This document shows positions 45,011 to 54,290 of a DNA stretch of 64,000 nt, one piece after another. Origin of the DNA: Afipia birgiae 34632. GTDB lineage: Bacteria; Pseudomonadota; Alphaproteobacteria; Rhizobiales; Xanthobacteraceae. The stretch covers positions 1,904,322 through 1,968,321 of the forward strand of contig NZ_HG326652.1 of assembly GCF_000308295.2 (NCBI RefSeq), in the 5' to 3' direction. The position numbers were made by a program, and so were the translations under genes. Numbering within the stretch: the first letter of the stretch is position 1; the number at the start of each line of letters is the position of its first letter. The notes under the pieces were generated by a model, which ran no database searches, was not told the origin of the DNA, and saw only the letters and a program-made list of their open reading frames with translations.

Positions 45011-47302
45011 TTAACGCACCTGAAGCCGGATCGCGGCGCGGAGCGACGTCCGCGATCCTACCGACGGCGGATCACGGCCGGAGACTGCGGCCGTGCCAGC
45101 ATTCGTCGTTCCCGCAACAGAAGGTGTACCGGGCCTGACGGATTCGACCGCAATCGAACGCGCCAGAGTCTGGGTGTAATTCGGTACCGGCGTGAACTGG
45201 TTCTTGTTGAAATCGTGCTGGATACGGTCCCCACCCCCCGCCAGGGTGGCGCACACCGCGGTCACGGTCTCGATCCCCTTGTCCTTCATCCGGAACTGGA
45301 ATGGCGCACCGGCACCCGGGAATTGGATCGGCACCCCGGCTCTGATGAAATTGTCTCGTTGAAAGGTGTTAGGCAGCAGCACTGTCCCCTCACCCCTTTC
45401 GTCAATGTCCGTCAGGGTCAGGAAGCAGTCACGTGGCGCCACGACGGTAAAGACCGGCGTATCGCCGAATCGGTAGCTGTCCCGGTCCGACGTCAGGGAC
45501 AGGTCATCACTGTTGCGGATCGGCTGTGGCACGGGCTGGGACGGCCGCGTATGCCTGATCGCGATGATCTTGAGATCGGTGAGGTCCGGTGCAATTCCGC
45601 GGAACGACACTTCGAACTGGTCGCGCGGAACAGCACCCTGCGCGAGCCGTCGGACCAGCAGCCGGTATTTCTGGTCGACATCCGCGATGCCTTCATTGAA
45701 TTCGGCCTTCTTGAGGCCAAGCTCTGATGCCGCCAGCGTCAGGTCGAGATCGTCCTCATAGCGCTTGGCCAGCGCATTGATCATCTCGATGCCGTTCAGC
45801 TTCAGCGTCGAATCGAGGCCAGCGCGCTTCATTGCATCCGCGAACCGCTTCGCGTCGTCTTCGATCAACGCATCCATCTTGTCATGCGGCGGATACAATT
45901 CTTCCACGGCATCGCGAACATCCTTCGGGAACACCCGTCCCTTCAGAACCAGTTCGCGAACGTCGTCCTTGGCCTTGCGCATACCCTGATCATGGCAGCC
46001 CATGCAGGAAATGCCGTTGGTCACCGAAAAATCCTTGCGCGACGGATCGCGCACAATGGCGGTCGGCCCCTTGTCGATCCGGTCGCCCTTCGCCGTGTTC
46101 AGGTAGTAGGCCTGGAAGCCGTTCGGCAGGCTGAAGATCGTTTCGCCGCCGTCGTGATGAAAAGCGTTCGGGCCGTTCGGACCAAGCGGGAAATCGAACA
46201 GGCTCTGACGGTCGCGGTTGCCCGCGAAGTCATACGAGGTCCAGAAGAATCCGGTGCGCGAGGGATGCCGCTCAATCAGGCGGTTGTTCTGGCTGACACC
46301 AGAGCGCTGGAACGCCGCACGCTGTGCAACGAAGTTGCGGATATTACCCTCGACGTCCACCCCCTGCTCCCTCGCCAGTTGCTGGAAGGTGTTCGGCAGT
46401 TGCAGCAGCACATCATAGAGCGGCGGCTGCGACGCGGTGAACGCGAACCAGTCGGCGCGCACATAGGGAATCGGCGTCGCCGTGCCGGAGGCAAGCGTGC
46501 GACTGGATTCGGAATCCGGCACAGCGTTGTACGGATACACCGCAGTCACGTTGTCCCAGTCGGCAGCTTTCCAGCCGAGATCGAGAAGATTGAAGCGCAG
46601 GATGCTGCCTTCTGGATCAATCGTTTCCAGCTTGACGACGTCGGATGAGCGGCTCAGCGAGTTGAGAAACTTCACTGCCGCCTGCCGATAGACTTTCATC
46701 GCAGCCGGATCGACGCAGATATTGGTGAGATGAGTCAGCGTCAGGTAGCGCGTCGTTACCCGGCGCTGCGGCCGCTGCTTATCGAGGTCGGCGACCATGA
46801 AGGACACCATGTCGTCAGGCGTGACAAACTTGTGAGCTTCGCAACCGGCAACGGCCTTGGCGCCGAGTGCGCTGACCCAGTTCTCAAGCGCCTTGAGATC
46901 GGCCTCTGACGGCGGCGCATGTGATGAGCCCTCGTAATAGATGTCGTAGGGCATCTCTTTGTCGACGATCTGGCGGAACAGCTTCGACCCCAGCGGATTT
47001 CCCGGCAAGATGTAATGCGGGTTGGCCGCAAGCTCATCAAGCTTGAGAACATTGCCGAAATTCTTCGCAGGCCGCTCGCGATCAGCCAGTTTGCCTTGCT
47101 GATGACAACGTGCGCAGTGGGCATCGAGGACATCGAACGCGGCTTTAGCAACCGGGTCAGTTGGCGGAACGATTGCGATTGCCGTCGCGGGCGTATCCTT
47201 CTTCGCATCCTGTGCGGCCGACGGTCCGGTGACGCCGAGAATCACTCCCACCGCAACAGCTATGCCAAACGCACGCAGAGCAATCGCCGCAAACCCGCTC
47301 AT
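45011..47302 (-). CDS. Exported di-haem cytochrome c with C-terminal DUF4384-like domain
   Basis: A 763-aa periplasmic protein. Signal peptide 1-30 (GIAVAVGVILGVTGPSAAQ). A cytochrome domain with CARCH (about 62-66); a large middle part with RYLTLTHLTNICVDPAAMKV and HPSRTGFFWTSYDFAGNRD; a second haem motif CMGCH (about 434-438). The C-terminal DUF4384-like beta domain (SDRDSYRFGDTPVFTVVAPR, CFLTLTDIDERGEGTVLLPN) is typical of caspase and envelope-stress-associated proteins. ATG 47302 has GAGGGG 8 bases upstream; TTG 47305 is the only alternative. Last gene of the sigma/subtilase block. Confidence 0.78.
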   Translation of the reverse strand: MSGFAAIALRAFGIAVAVGVILGVTGPSAAQDAKKDTPATAIAIVPPTDPVAKAAFDVLDAHCARCHQQGKLADRERPAKNFGNVLKLDELAANPHYILPGNPLGSKLFRQIVDKEMPYDIYYEGSSHAPPSEADLKALENWVSALGAKAVAGCEAHKFVTPDDMVSFMVADLDKQRPQRRVTTRYLTLTHLTNICVDPAAMKVYRQAAVKFLNSLSRSSDVVKLETIDPEGSILRFNLLDLGWKAADWDNVTAVYPYNAVPDSESSRTLASGTATPIPYVRADWFAFTASQPPLYDVLLQLPNTFQQLAREQGVDVEGNIRNFVAQRAAFQRSGVSQNNRLIERHPSRTGFFWTSYDFAGNRDRQSLFDFPLGPNGPNAFHHDGGETIFSLPNGFQAYYLNTAKGDRIDKGPTAIVRDPSRKDFSVTNGISCMGCHDQGMRKAKDDVRELVLKGRVFPKDVRDAVEELYPPHDKMDALIEDDAKRFADAMKRAGLDSTLKLNGIEMINALAKRYEDDLDLTLAASELGLKKAEFNEGIADVDQKYRLLVRRLAQGAVPRDQFEVSFRGIAPDLTDLKIIAIRHTRPSQPVPQPIRNSDDLSLTSDRDSYRFGDTPVFTVVAPRDCFLTLTDIDERGEGTVLLPNTFQRDNFIRAGVPIQFPGAGAPFQFRMKDKGIETVTAVCATLAGGGDRIQHDFNKNQFTPVPNYTQTLARSIAVESVRPGTPSVAGTTNAGTAAVSGRDPPSVGSRTSLRAAIRLQVR

Positions 47303-47382
47303 CAATATGTCCCCTCAAAACCGTCGGTTTGGCCATCAACGTCACGGATTGGTCGCGCCAGCAGCCGGGCGGGTTCAGACAA

Positions 47383-48030
47383 TCAACGCCCCGCTGTTGC
47401 CTGCACGGTGGTGTTAACGATTTGCACGCGGCGGTTCTCCTCACCAAGCGGGTTGCCTGGATTCCTGAGTTGCTCCTTGCCGAAGCCCGCCGCGATCAGC
47501 GTATCGGGAGCGAGCCTGTATTGCTCGATCAGAACGCGCCGTACCGAATTCGCGCGGCGTTGCGACAGCATCTGGTTGTAGTCCGCGCTACCCGCAGCAT
47601 CGGTATGGCCGTTGATGAAGAACACCGCCCCCTTCAGGTCCTGCCGCGACAATGCATTGCCGAGCGAAACCAGAGCCGGGATCGCCCTCGGGCTGATGTC
47701 GGCCGAGTTATATTCGAACGGGATTTCGAGATCGATGGCCGGCTTGTCGCGCGCGATTTCCGCGATCTGCGCCCGCTCATCGGCAGTCGGCGCTTGAGCG
47801 GGTTCAACACTGATGGAGCGTGTCCGCAAACGGTCGACAACCTGCTTTTCTGCCTCGGCCCTCGGATCCGGCGCCGCCGCGACACTGCGCGTCAGCGGCT
47901 TCTTGGCCTGCAGCGCCGTTCCGATCTTGTCCTCAAGCGACTGCGCATGAAGCAATGCGGGACAACAAGAAAAGACCAAAACCAGGGCCGCGCCCCTGAC
48001 AAATCCAACTCGCCCAAATCGATTCTGCAT
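47383..48030 (-). CDS. OmpA-like peptidoglycan-binding protein
   Basis: A 215-aa exported protein: signal peptide (about 1-29, LVLVFSCCPALLHA), a charged linker, and a C-terminal OmpA/MotB domain (IPFEYNSADISPRAIPALVS, FFINGHTDAAGSADYNQMLS, RRANSVRRVL, GFGKEQLRNPGNPLGEENRR). It lacks the OmpA barrel. Would attach to peptidoglycan. Lies 80 bp upstream of the cytochrome/DUF4384 gene and 108 bp downstream of the subtilase, same strand. Confidence 0.9.
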   Translation of the reverse strand: MQNRFGRVGFVRGAALVLVFSCCPALLHAQSLEDKIGTALQAKKPLTRSVAAAPDPRAEAEKQVVDRLRTRSISVEPAQAPTADERAQIAEIARDKPAIDLEIPFEYNSADISPRAIPALVSLGNALSRQDLKGAVFFINGHTDAAGSADYNQMLSQRRANSVRRVLIEQYRLAPDTLIAAGFGKEQLRNPGNPLGEENRRVQIVNTTVQATAGR

Positions 48031-48138
48031 GCCGCAGTGTCTTTCACAAAAATACTTTTCGCAGCAAAATTCGTATGAAGCCGCCCGTAGCCTCCCCGGA
48101 GCTCCCCTGGGCGGTCAACAATCCCGCAAATTATGCCG

Positions 48139-49632
48139 TCAACGTTTGGACGTGCTGTCCGATGCAGCAGCCACCGGTGCAGGTATCACGGCCGAAACCG
48201 CGCTGAACGCATCGGCCTGCCCAGCGCCGAACTGGTCGTCGCGCCCCTTTGGCCCGAGATCTCGTGCCGTCGACGTCAGTGTCGCACGAACGTCAGCCGA
48301 TGAAATCTCTGGATTCCGAGCGATGATCAGCGCCGCCACGCCACTGACATAGGCGGCAGACAGCGAGGTCCCGGACGACATCTGATACTTGCCGTCAGGC
48401 GCGGGCGAAAGAATGTCCACTCCAGGCGCGGAGATCGCGACATAGCTACCGCGATTTGACTGCGCGAACAGCCGGTCCGACTGATCGGTTGCTGTCACGG
48501 CGATCACGTTACGGTCCGCCGCGGGATAGAGCGGCGGCGACTTCGCGCCCGCATTGCCGGCGGCGGCCACCAGAACGATGTCCTTTGCGGCGGCGGCGGC
48601 AAGCCCACGCTCCATCGCCGGATCGTGCGGACCCGCGAAGCTCATATTGATGATCTTCGCATTCTTTGCGATCGCGTAATCGAGACTCTTCAGAATCAGG
48701 AAAGACGTGCTTTCCGCACCGCTTTTCTGGGAGCCGAACGCCCGGATCGCCAGCAGATGCGACGACGGCGCCGTTCCCATCAGGCGCGCATGGGAAGCGA
48801 TGACGCCTGCGATACTGGTGCCGTGATGATGCGGCCCTTCCCCATTGTTCAGTGCGTCGAACGTGCCTGTGATTACGCCGGCCAGTTCTGGGTGGGTGAC
48901 ATCGACCCCCGAATCGATCACCGCAATCGTTACATCCGCGCCGACCGAGAGCGCGTGCGCTTCAGGCAGACGCATCTTGGAGAGCGCATACTGCAGCGGA
49001 TCGCCCTCGGATTTTACAGCCGCAGGGGGCGCATTCTGTTGAAGTTTGAAGATGTTGTTGCGTTGTGCCGCCCTGACGTTCCCACCGGCGACCAGTTCGC
49101 GCACCACGGCGTCGACCGAGCGCCCGTCGGTAATCCGCCATCGGAAGAACGTGCTGTCGGTCAGGGGGAAATTCTGCGACTGAACCCGCGTCAGACGGTG
49201 ACGCCGTGCGATGTCATCAGCCTGCGCGTCTGTTGGGCTACCCGCGATCTCGATCAACACTTCCTTCGCGACGTAGGTATTGTCCGTGGCGGCGGGTTTT
49301 GACTTCGCCTTGGCCTTGCTCGCGCCGCGACGGGGCGTGTAGCCATCATCCGGCGGGCCCTGATTCAACTCCTGTATGATCCGGGGACGCGGCCTCGGAT
49401 CGTCATATCCGTCATATCGAATGTTCGGCGAGTAACGTATCGTCGGATTGATGTTGATGCGCGGTCCCACGTTCATGCTGGGACCGGTACGCATGCTCAT
49501 GCCGCTGTACTGTGCGAATGCCTGCGGAGATGCGAGGCAGAAGGTGATCGCGAAAACGGCAACCAATCTTGCCGGCCGCATAAGACGTGCCCTTCGGATG
49601 AAGCCCCGCTTACTCTTGCCTGTCTCTGTCAT
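48139..49632 (-). CDS. Exported S8 subtilisin-family serine peptidase
   Basis: A 497-aa protein: signal peptide (about 15-34), linker rich in Asn/Arg/Pro, a pro-region (EVLIEIAGSPTDAQADDIAR...NIFKLQQ) like fervidolysin propeptides, then the catalytic domain with Asp (AVIDSGVDVTHPEL), His (HHHGTSIAGV), oxyanion Asn (VAAAGNAGAK) and Ser (SSGTSLSAAYVSG). All triad residues are present, so it is probably active after export. ATG 49632 has GAGGA 6 bases upstream. Its place after an anti-sigma gene suggests regulation by, or action on, that system. Confidence 0.9.
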   Translation of the reverse strand: MTETGKSKRGFIRRARLMRPARLVAVFAITFCLASPQAFAQYSGMSMRTGPSMNVGPRININPTIRYSPNIRYDGYDDPRPRPRIIQELNQGPPDDGYTPRRGASKAKAKSKPAATDNTYVAKEVLIEIAGSPTDAQADDIARRHRLTRVQSQNFPLTDSTFFRWRITDGRSVDAVVRELVAGGNVRAAQRNNIFKLQQNAPPAAVKSEGDPLQYALSKMRLPEAHALSVGADVTIAVIDSGVDVTHPELAGVITGTFDALNNGEGPHHHGTSIAGVIASHARLMGTAPSSHLLAIRAFGSQKSGAESTSFLILKSLDYAIAKNAKIINMSFAGPHDPAMERGLAAAAAKDIVLVAAAGNAGAKSPPLYPAADRNVIAVTATDQSDRLFAQSNRGSYVAISAPGVDILSPAPDGKYQMSSGTSLSAAYVSGVAALIIARNPEISSADVRATLTSTARDLGPKGRDDQFGAGQADAFSAVSAVIPAPVAAASDSTSKR

Positions 49633-49765
49633 CTGGCGTCCTCGCAAATTCATCGGCGCGCCAGCGCGGCGCGCGGGGTCATGTCCCTCACCGCCCGAAG
49701 CTTGACCGTGCTGCCGGCCAAGCCCGAAACTTTCTACGGCATTCTACAAATGCCCAGATCAACGG

Positions 49766-50437
49766 TTAGTCGGCGCTCACCACGAGGCTGACAATCTTTT
49801 CGGCCTGAAGGCGTGTCATCAACTGCGCTGCCTCCTGTTTCGACATTGCCTTGTCCCCGAACTGAACACGGAACATGCCGGCCTTCGGACCCGAAACGAT
49901 GGATGCGTTGTAGTTATTCAGCAATTGCGTGATGTCATCGGCCTTCGCATCGGGCGCAAACCGGAGCAAGCCGAAGGTACCCGCCGTCGACTGGGCCGGA
50001 AACGCAGCCGTCTGGAAGTTACCGGGCGCGCGATCCTTGACCAGCACGGTTCCGATCACCCCCGCCTGCAGCAGGACCAACACCGCACCGGCAACGCCTG
50101 CATAGGCCAGCGTGCGTGGCGACAGACTGGAGAAGAATCCTGCGATACGCATCACGGGGTTGAACGCCGCGCCCTTGCGCGCTGGCTCGGCATCAATGGC
50201 GGCGAACAGCTTCTGCATGGCTCGCGACGACGGCGCGCCAAGGCTCTCGTTCAGCAGGATGGTTTCAGCATATTCGTCCTGAATCGCCGCATATTGCCGC
50301 GCCAGATCGGGGTCACTGGCGAGCGCCTCATCGACGCGACGGGCGTCACGCAAGTTGAGCGTGCCCGCAGCATGGAACGGCAACAGAGCCTCGATCTCGG
50401 TGGGCTCGCGATCGGTTTGCTTGCTCGTGGCAGTCAT
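49766..50437 (-). CDS. Membrane-bound anti-sigma factor
   Basis: A 223-aa single-span protein. Cytoplasmic N-terminus with the anti-sigma pattern IEALLPFHAAGTLNLRDARR, which keeps the His but has no Cys pair, so it is a zinc-less variant. The span is near 112-134 (LAYAGVAGAVLVLLQAGVIG) and a periplasmic domain follows, ending RLQAEKIVSLVVSAD. The ATG 50437 overlaps the sigma stop (ATGA) and has GAGG 6 bases upstream. It likely holds the sigma factor inactive at the membrane. Confidence 0.86.
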   Translation of the reverse strand: MTATSKQTDREPTEIEALLPFHAAGTLNLRDARRVDEALASDPDLARQYAAIQDEYAETILLNESLGAPSSRAMQKLFAAIDAEPARKGAAFNPVMRIAGFFSSLSPRTLAYAGVAGAVLVLLQAGVIGTVLVKDRAPGNFQTAAFPAQSTAGTFGLLRFAPDAKADDITQLLNNYNASIVSGPKAGMFRVQFGDKAMSKQEAAQLMTRLQAEKIVSLVVSAD

Positions 50438-51003
50438 GGCCAACCTCGCTCTATGCCGGCTGCCTTGAGCAGCTCAGCCAATTTCTTTCGCGCGTAAAAT
50501 AGGCGCGTCTTCACCGTATTCTCCGGGATGCCCACGATTTCGGCCACTTCTTCCACGGACTTCTCGTGGTAGTAGACGAGATCGACGATCTCCCGATGTT
50601 CTGGCGAAAGTGCGGTGAGGCAATTCCGCAATGCGTTACCCGTGTCCTTCTTCGCGACCGTGACTTCCGGGTTATCGGACGTGTCCTCGATCGCGGCAGC
50701 CGTCTCATCGTCCAGTTCCGCGTCCTTCCTCTTGCGGAGGGCAGACAGGGCCTTGAACCGGGTGATCGCCAGCAACCACGTAGAGACGGCGGACCGGCCC
50801 TCGAACTTGCCGGCCTGACGCCACACATCGAGGAAAACCTCACTGATGAGATCTTCCGCGATGGACTCGTTTCGAACGAGCCTCAGCGAGAAGCGGAACA
50901 CCCGTACATGGTGCCTTCCGTAAAGCACCTGCATGGCGAGCCGGTCACCTTGGGCGATGCGACCGATCAGAACCTCGTCCGACGTCGCGTGGGTTGCACT
51001 CAA
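50434..51003 (-). CDS. ECF RNA polymerase sigma factor
   Basis: A 189-aa group IV sigma factor. Region 2: LYGRHHVRVFRFSLRLVRNE, AEDLISEVFLDVWRQAGKFE; region 4: LSPEHREIVDLVYYHEKSVE, IPENTVKTRLFYARKKL. The start is the TTG at 51003; no ATG lies upstream in frame. It is coupled to its anti-sigma gene and heads a five-gene minus-strand block (anti-sigma, subtilase, OmpA-like, cytochrome/DUF4384). No promoter was recognised in the 286 bp before it. Confidence 0.9.
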   Translation of the reverse strand: MSATHATSDEVLIGRIAQGDRLAMQVLYGRHHVRVFRFSLRLVRNESIAEDLISEVFLDVWRQAGKFEGRSAVSTWLLAITRFKALSALRKRKDAELDDETAAAIEDTSDNPEVTVAKKDTGNALRNCLTALSPEHREIVDLVYYHEKSVEEVAEIVGIPENTVKTRLFYARKKLAELLKAAGIERGWP

Positions 51004-51289
51004 TGGCCGTCTCGCAAGGTTGGTCGCGCGCGACTGGGAAGGGGTTCGATCAAATCAGTGAAAATCTTCGCGATTTCCCGAAATTGGCCGGGGTGGCGAC
51101 GCAAAATGCCCCTGATTCATGGACAAGGGCAAGTCACTCGGCCCTTTTGGCAGAAAGAGGTATTAATTTACCAAAATTCATCAAGTCTCGACACCAAGAA
51201 ACGTTGGGCCTTTCGCTCCCTCCCAATGATACCAAACCTAAAGGCTTTCCCGCCTACTGTCCCGCATTGCATTCCCTCACGGCGAGTTC

Positions 51290-52450
51290 ATGCGCGGCGC
51301 AACGTCATCGGCCCCCGTATCCCTGATAGGTGGTTTCGACCGAAAGCATTCGGCCGTCGAGATCGACTTGTCACCAGAGATTCTCGCGCGCCGCGCAAAG
51401 CAGCGGCGGCAAATGCTCGATATGACCGGCGTCAGCTACATGATCGACGCCGCGATCCTGCTGATCTACGCCTATGCAGGCACCACGAGTTTCGTGATTG
51501 CGCCGGCGTACGCGGCCTGCGGGTTGCTCTCCGTGGCGGTGTACATCGCGATTTCCGAAGCCAAGGTGAACGACCGGTTCCGGGATCACTACTTCATTTC
51601 GCAGCAAACCAGCATCAGCCTGGCGATCATGCTGCTGTTCATCTACTTCGCGCCGGAAGTCGGCAGCCTGTTTCTCTGCTCGATTTTCCTGGTCTTCACG
51701 TTTGGCGCACTGCGGTCCACCCCCCGTCAGACCATCATCGGATGGACGACGGCTGCCATCGGCCTGACGGTTCTGTTTCTCCTGACTGACAAACCCATCG
51801 GCATGCCCACCGGCACACCGCTGGAGCGCTTCGCGACCATGCTGGTTTTCATTCTGGTGCTTGGACGCGGGATGGTCGTCGGGTTGTTCAGCAGTTCGCT
51901 GCACGAATCTCTCTACAGGCGCGGCATTGAACTGAAAAAGGCCTATCAGCGCATTGAAGAACTCGCCGAACTCGATGAACTGACCGGATCGCTCAACCGC
52001 CGCTCCATCATGCAGGCGCTCGACGAGGAAATCATCCGCGCCCGGCGCTGCAATGTACCTTGCGCCGTCGCACTGATCGACCTCGACTGGTTCAAGCGGA
52101 TCAACGACCGCTTTGGGCACCCCGCCGGCGATGAAGCGTTGCGGGCCTTTGCAATCACCGTATTCGCCAACATTCGCAGCATCGACAAGTTCGGCCGTTA
52201 CGGCGGCGAGGAATTTCTGCTCATTCTTCCGGAAACGTCGGATGGTGCCGCGCTGCGCACCGTCGACCGGTTGCGCGGGATCGTAGCGGCCCTCGACTGG
52301 AGCGCGATCTCACAGGACATGAGCGTCACGATGTCGGCAGGTCTTGCAACGCTTCACGCGGACGACACCGCGGAGAGCATACTCGCCCGCGCCGACCAGC
52401 TTCTCTATCAGGCCAAGGACATGGGGCGAAATCGGGTTGTTGCGGCCTAG
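51290..52450 (+). CDS. Membrane diguanylate cyclase (GGDEF)
   Basis: A 386-aa enzyme making c-di-GMP. The N-terminal domain has six spans (about 48-205). The GGDEF domain has DELTGSLNRRS, DLDWFKRINDRFGHPAGDE, and active-site GGEEF at 305-309. An intact inhibitory I-site RSID (296-299) lies five residues before it, so product feedback is expected. No EAL domain. Divergent from the ECF sigma gene; a hairpin after the stop may terminate it before the DUF2336 gene. Confidence 0.94.
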   Translation: MRGATSSAPVSLIGGFDRKHSAVEIDLSPEILARRAKQRRQMLDMTGVSYMIDAAILLIYAYAGTTSFVIAPAYAACGLLSVAVYIAISEAKVNDRFRDHYFISQQTSISLAIMLLFIYFAPEVGSLFLCSIFLVFTFGALRSTPRQTIIGWTTAAIGLTVLFLLTDKPIGMPTGTPLERFATMLVFILVLGRGMVVGLFSSSLHESLYRRGIELKKAYQRIEELAELDELTGSLNRRSIMQALDEEIIRARRCNVPCAVALIDLDWFKRINDRFGHPAGDEALRAFAITVFANIRSIDKFGRYGGEEFLLILPETSDGAALRTVDRLRGIVAALDWSAISQDMSVTMSAGLATLHADDTAESILARADQLLYQAKDMGRNRVVAA

Positions 52451-52461
52451 TTGAAATTTCC

Positions 52462-52490
52462 GCCAGCCAAGAACCTGGCTGGCATTTCTT
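52462..52490 (+). terminator. Probable terminator after the diguanylate cyclase gene
   Basis: Stem GCCAGCCA (52462-52469) / TGGCTGGC (52476-52483), 6-base loop, followed by ATTTCTT. The T-tract is imperfect, so some read-through into the DUF2336 gene is possible. Confidence 0.55.
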
Positions 52491-52517
52491 GCTTCGGCGT
52501 TTCCAGGACAGAAAGTC

Positions 52518-53624
52518 ATGAGTTCGAGACCAACAGCGCGGCCGGCAAATCTTCTCACTGAGCTGCAGAATGCTCTCGCGCACGGCACTGTAGCGCGCCG
52601 CGTGGAAACGTTACGCCGGGTCACCGATCTCTTTCTGTATGGCGTGGCTGACTATTCCGACGAGCAGATCGAAGTTTTCGATGACGTCTTTCATTGCTTG
52701 ATTGAAAAAATCGAAACGTCCGCGAAGTCGCTCCTGGCGAACCGCCTCGCGCCCGTGCCCAAGGCCCCGCCGCGCCTGATCTATACGCTGGCCTTCGATG
52801 ACGAGATCGAAGTTGCCGCGCCCGTGCTGTCGCATTCGGAAAGGCTGAATGACGACATGCTGATCGAAAACGCGCGCAGCAAGAGCCAGGGTCACTTGCT
52901 CGCTATTTCAAAACGCAAAGTCCTGAGCAACGCGGTGACCGACGTGCTGGTCGAGCGCGGCAACAACGAAGTTGTCGAGAGCGCGATCAACAATCCAGGT
53001 GCGGAATTTTCGGACAAGGGGTTCACGGAACTTGTTTCTCGCGCTGAAGGCAATGATGAACTCGCAACATGCCTCGGGACCAGGCGGGGAATTCCGAGAC
53101 CCCATTATCTCAAGTTGATTGCAAGGGCCTCGGACTCTGTGCGAGCGCGCCTCCAGGCCGCCAACCCGCGCGCGGCGGATGATATCTCGGCAGCCGTCGA
53201 GCAGGCCGCCTTCAGTGTCGGTCACGGAGCGGGCGGGAAAGCGGCCCATGCCCAGCAGCTTGTGAAATCTCTCTTTGATGACGGGCGCCTTGACGAAAGG
53301 CAGATTGCCGAGTTTGCCGCCGCCGGGCGGTTTGAGGAAACCAGCGCGGCGCTCGCGATATCTGCGAACATTCCGGTCGCGACGGTCGAGAACATGATGA
53401 TTGAATCGCGTTCCGAAGGATTGATGGTTCTCGCCAAGGTCGCCGGGCTGTCCTGGATGTCTCTCAAGCTCGTTCTTGAACTGGGAGGCGGCACGGCGAA
53501 AACCGAAATCGAGAATATCGACGATCACAAATCGAGCTACGATATGCTGCGCCCGTCAACTGCCCAACAGGTGCTGCGTTTCTACCGGATGCGGCAGGAC
53601 ACCGCGCAGACCGAGCCAGCTTGA
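52518..53624 (+). CDS. DUF2336-domain protein
   Basis: A 368-aa cytosolic helical-repeat protein of the classical DUF2336 type: LTELQNALAHGTVARRVETL, RRVTDLFLYGVADYSDEQIE, VFDDVFHCLIEKIE, ISKRKVLSNAVTDVLVERGN, MIESRSEGLMVLAKVAGLSW. A second family member lies at 16189. It follows a diguanylate cyclase and is convergent, 25 bp apart, with the OsrA-like gene. No enzymatic residues recognised; adapter or regulatory role is inference. Confidence 0.85.
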   Translation: MSSRPTARPANLLTELQNALAHGTVARRVETLRRVTDLFLYGVADYSDEQIEVFDDVFHCLIEKIETSAKSLLANRLAPVPKAPPRLIYTLAFDDEIEVAAPVLSHSERLNDDMLIENARSKSQGHLLAISKRKVLSNAVTDVLVERGNNEVVESAINNPGAEFSDKGFTELVSRAEGNDELATCLGTRRGIPRPHYLKLIARASDSVRARLQAANPRAADDISAAVEQAAFSVGHGAGGKAAHAQQLVKSLFDDGRLDERQIAEFAAAGRFEETSAALAISANIPVATVENMMIESRSEGLMVLAKVAGLSWMSLKLVLELGGGTAKTEIENIDDHKSSYDMLRPSTAQQVLRFYRMRQDTAQTEPA

Positions 53625-53649
53625 GACCAACTGCGCCGACTCCGCGAAA

Positions 53650-54288
53650 CTAGAATTTCAGAACGCGTGATCCTGCGAGCGCGCCAATCGCAGCCACGAG
53701 CCCAACAGCAATCGTGTACCAGGTCGCAACGAACATCGGCGAATCGTCGGTGCAATGCGCTGCGTAAAGCGTTGCGGCCAGTCCTGCCGACAGCAATCCG
53801 GCGAACGCGCCCGTCACAGCCGGCCGCGACGGGGCACCTCGCCGCAATGCCAACAACGCGGCCGCCAGCAAAGGCAACGACAGCAGCGGAATGGCTATCA
53901 GGCAGACCTTCGAATTGGAGCCAATCAACCGTGTCGACATCGGCGCGCGATTCGGCATCATCATCTCACCCATCATACCGATGCCGAGTAGTCCGACCGG
54001 AATAGCCAGCAGCCACGCCCAACGTCCAAGCGAGGCTTCCGGCCGCGACAGATGCAGGCTGATGGCGACGGCAGCCGCTGCCAGCGCCATGGTGACCACG
54101 AATTTCAGATCGAAGAATGGATTGCGCATGGCGATCATAATGTCGGACCGCACGCCAAGTCCGGCAAGGAACAGCGCAGTCGAGACCGGCACCGCGAGCA
54201 CCAGTGCAACCAGCAGCAGGTTGCCGACAGGGCGTTCATGGACGTCGTTGTCGGCGGCGAACGTGCGGATAAGATCGTTGGTATCCAT
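53650..54288 (-). CDS. NrsF/OsrA-like (DUF1109) membrane anti-sigma factor
   Basis: A 212-aa, six-span anti-sigma factor. With the ATG at 54288 as residue 1, the two cysteines fall at positions 129 and 179, the same as the redox-sensing pair I recall for Bradyrhizobium OsrA (partner of EcfF). N-terminal MDTNDLIRTFAADNDVH is the sigma-binding end; GMMGEMMMPNRAPMSTRLIG is conserved. A GTG at 54294 would overlap the sigma stop, but the ATG numbering favours 54288. Expected to release its sigma upon oxidative or metal stress. Confidence 0.88.
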   Translation of the reverse strand: MDTNDLIRTFAADNDVHERPVGNLLLVALVLAVPVSTALFLAGLGVRSDIMIAMRNPFFDLKFVVTMALAAAAVAISLHLSRPEASLGRWAWLLAIPVGLLGIGMMGEMMMPNRAPMSTRLIGSNSKVCLIAIPLLSLPLLAAALLALRRGAPSRPAVTGAFAGLLSAGLAATLYAAHCTDDSPMFVATWYTIAVGLVAAIGALAGSRVLKF

Positions 54289-54290
54289 GG

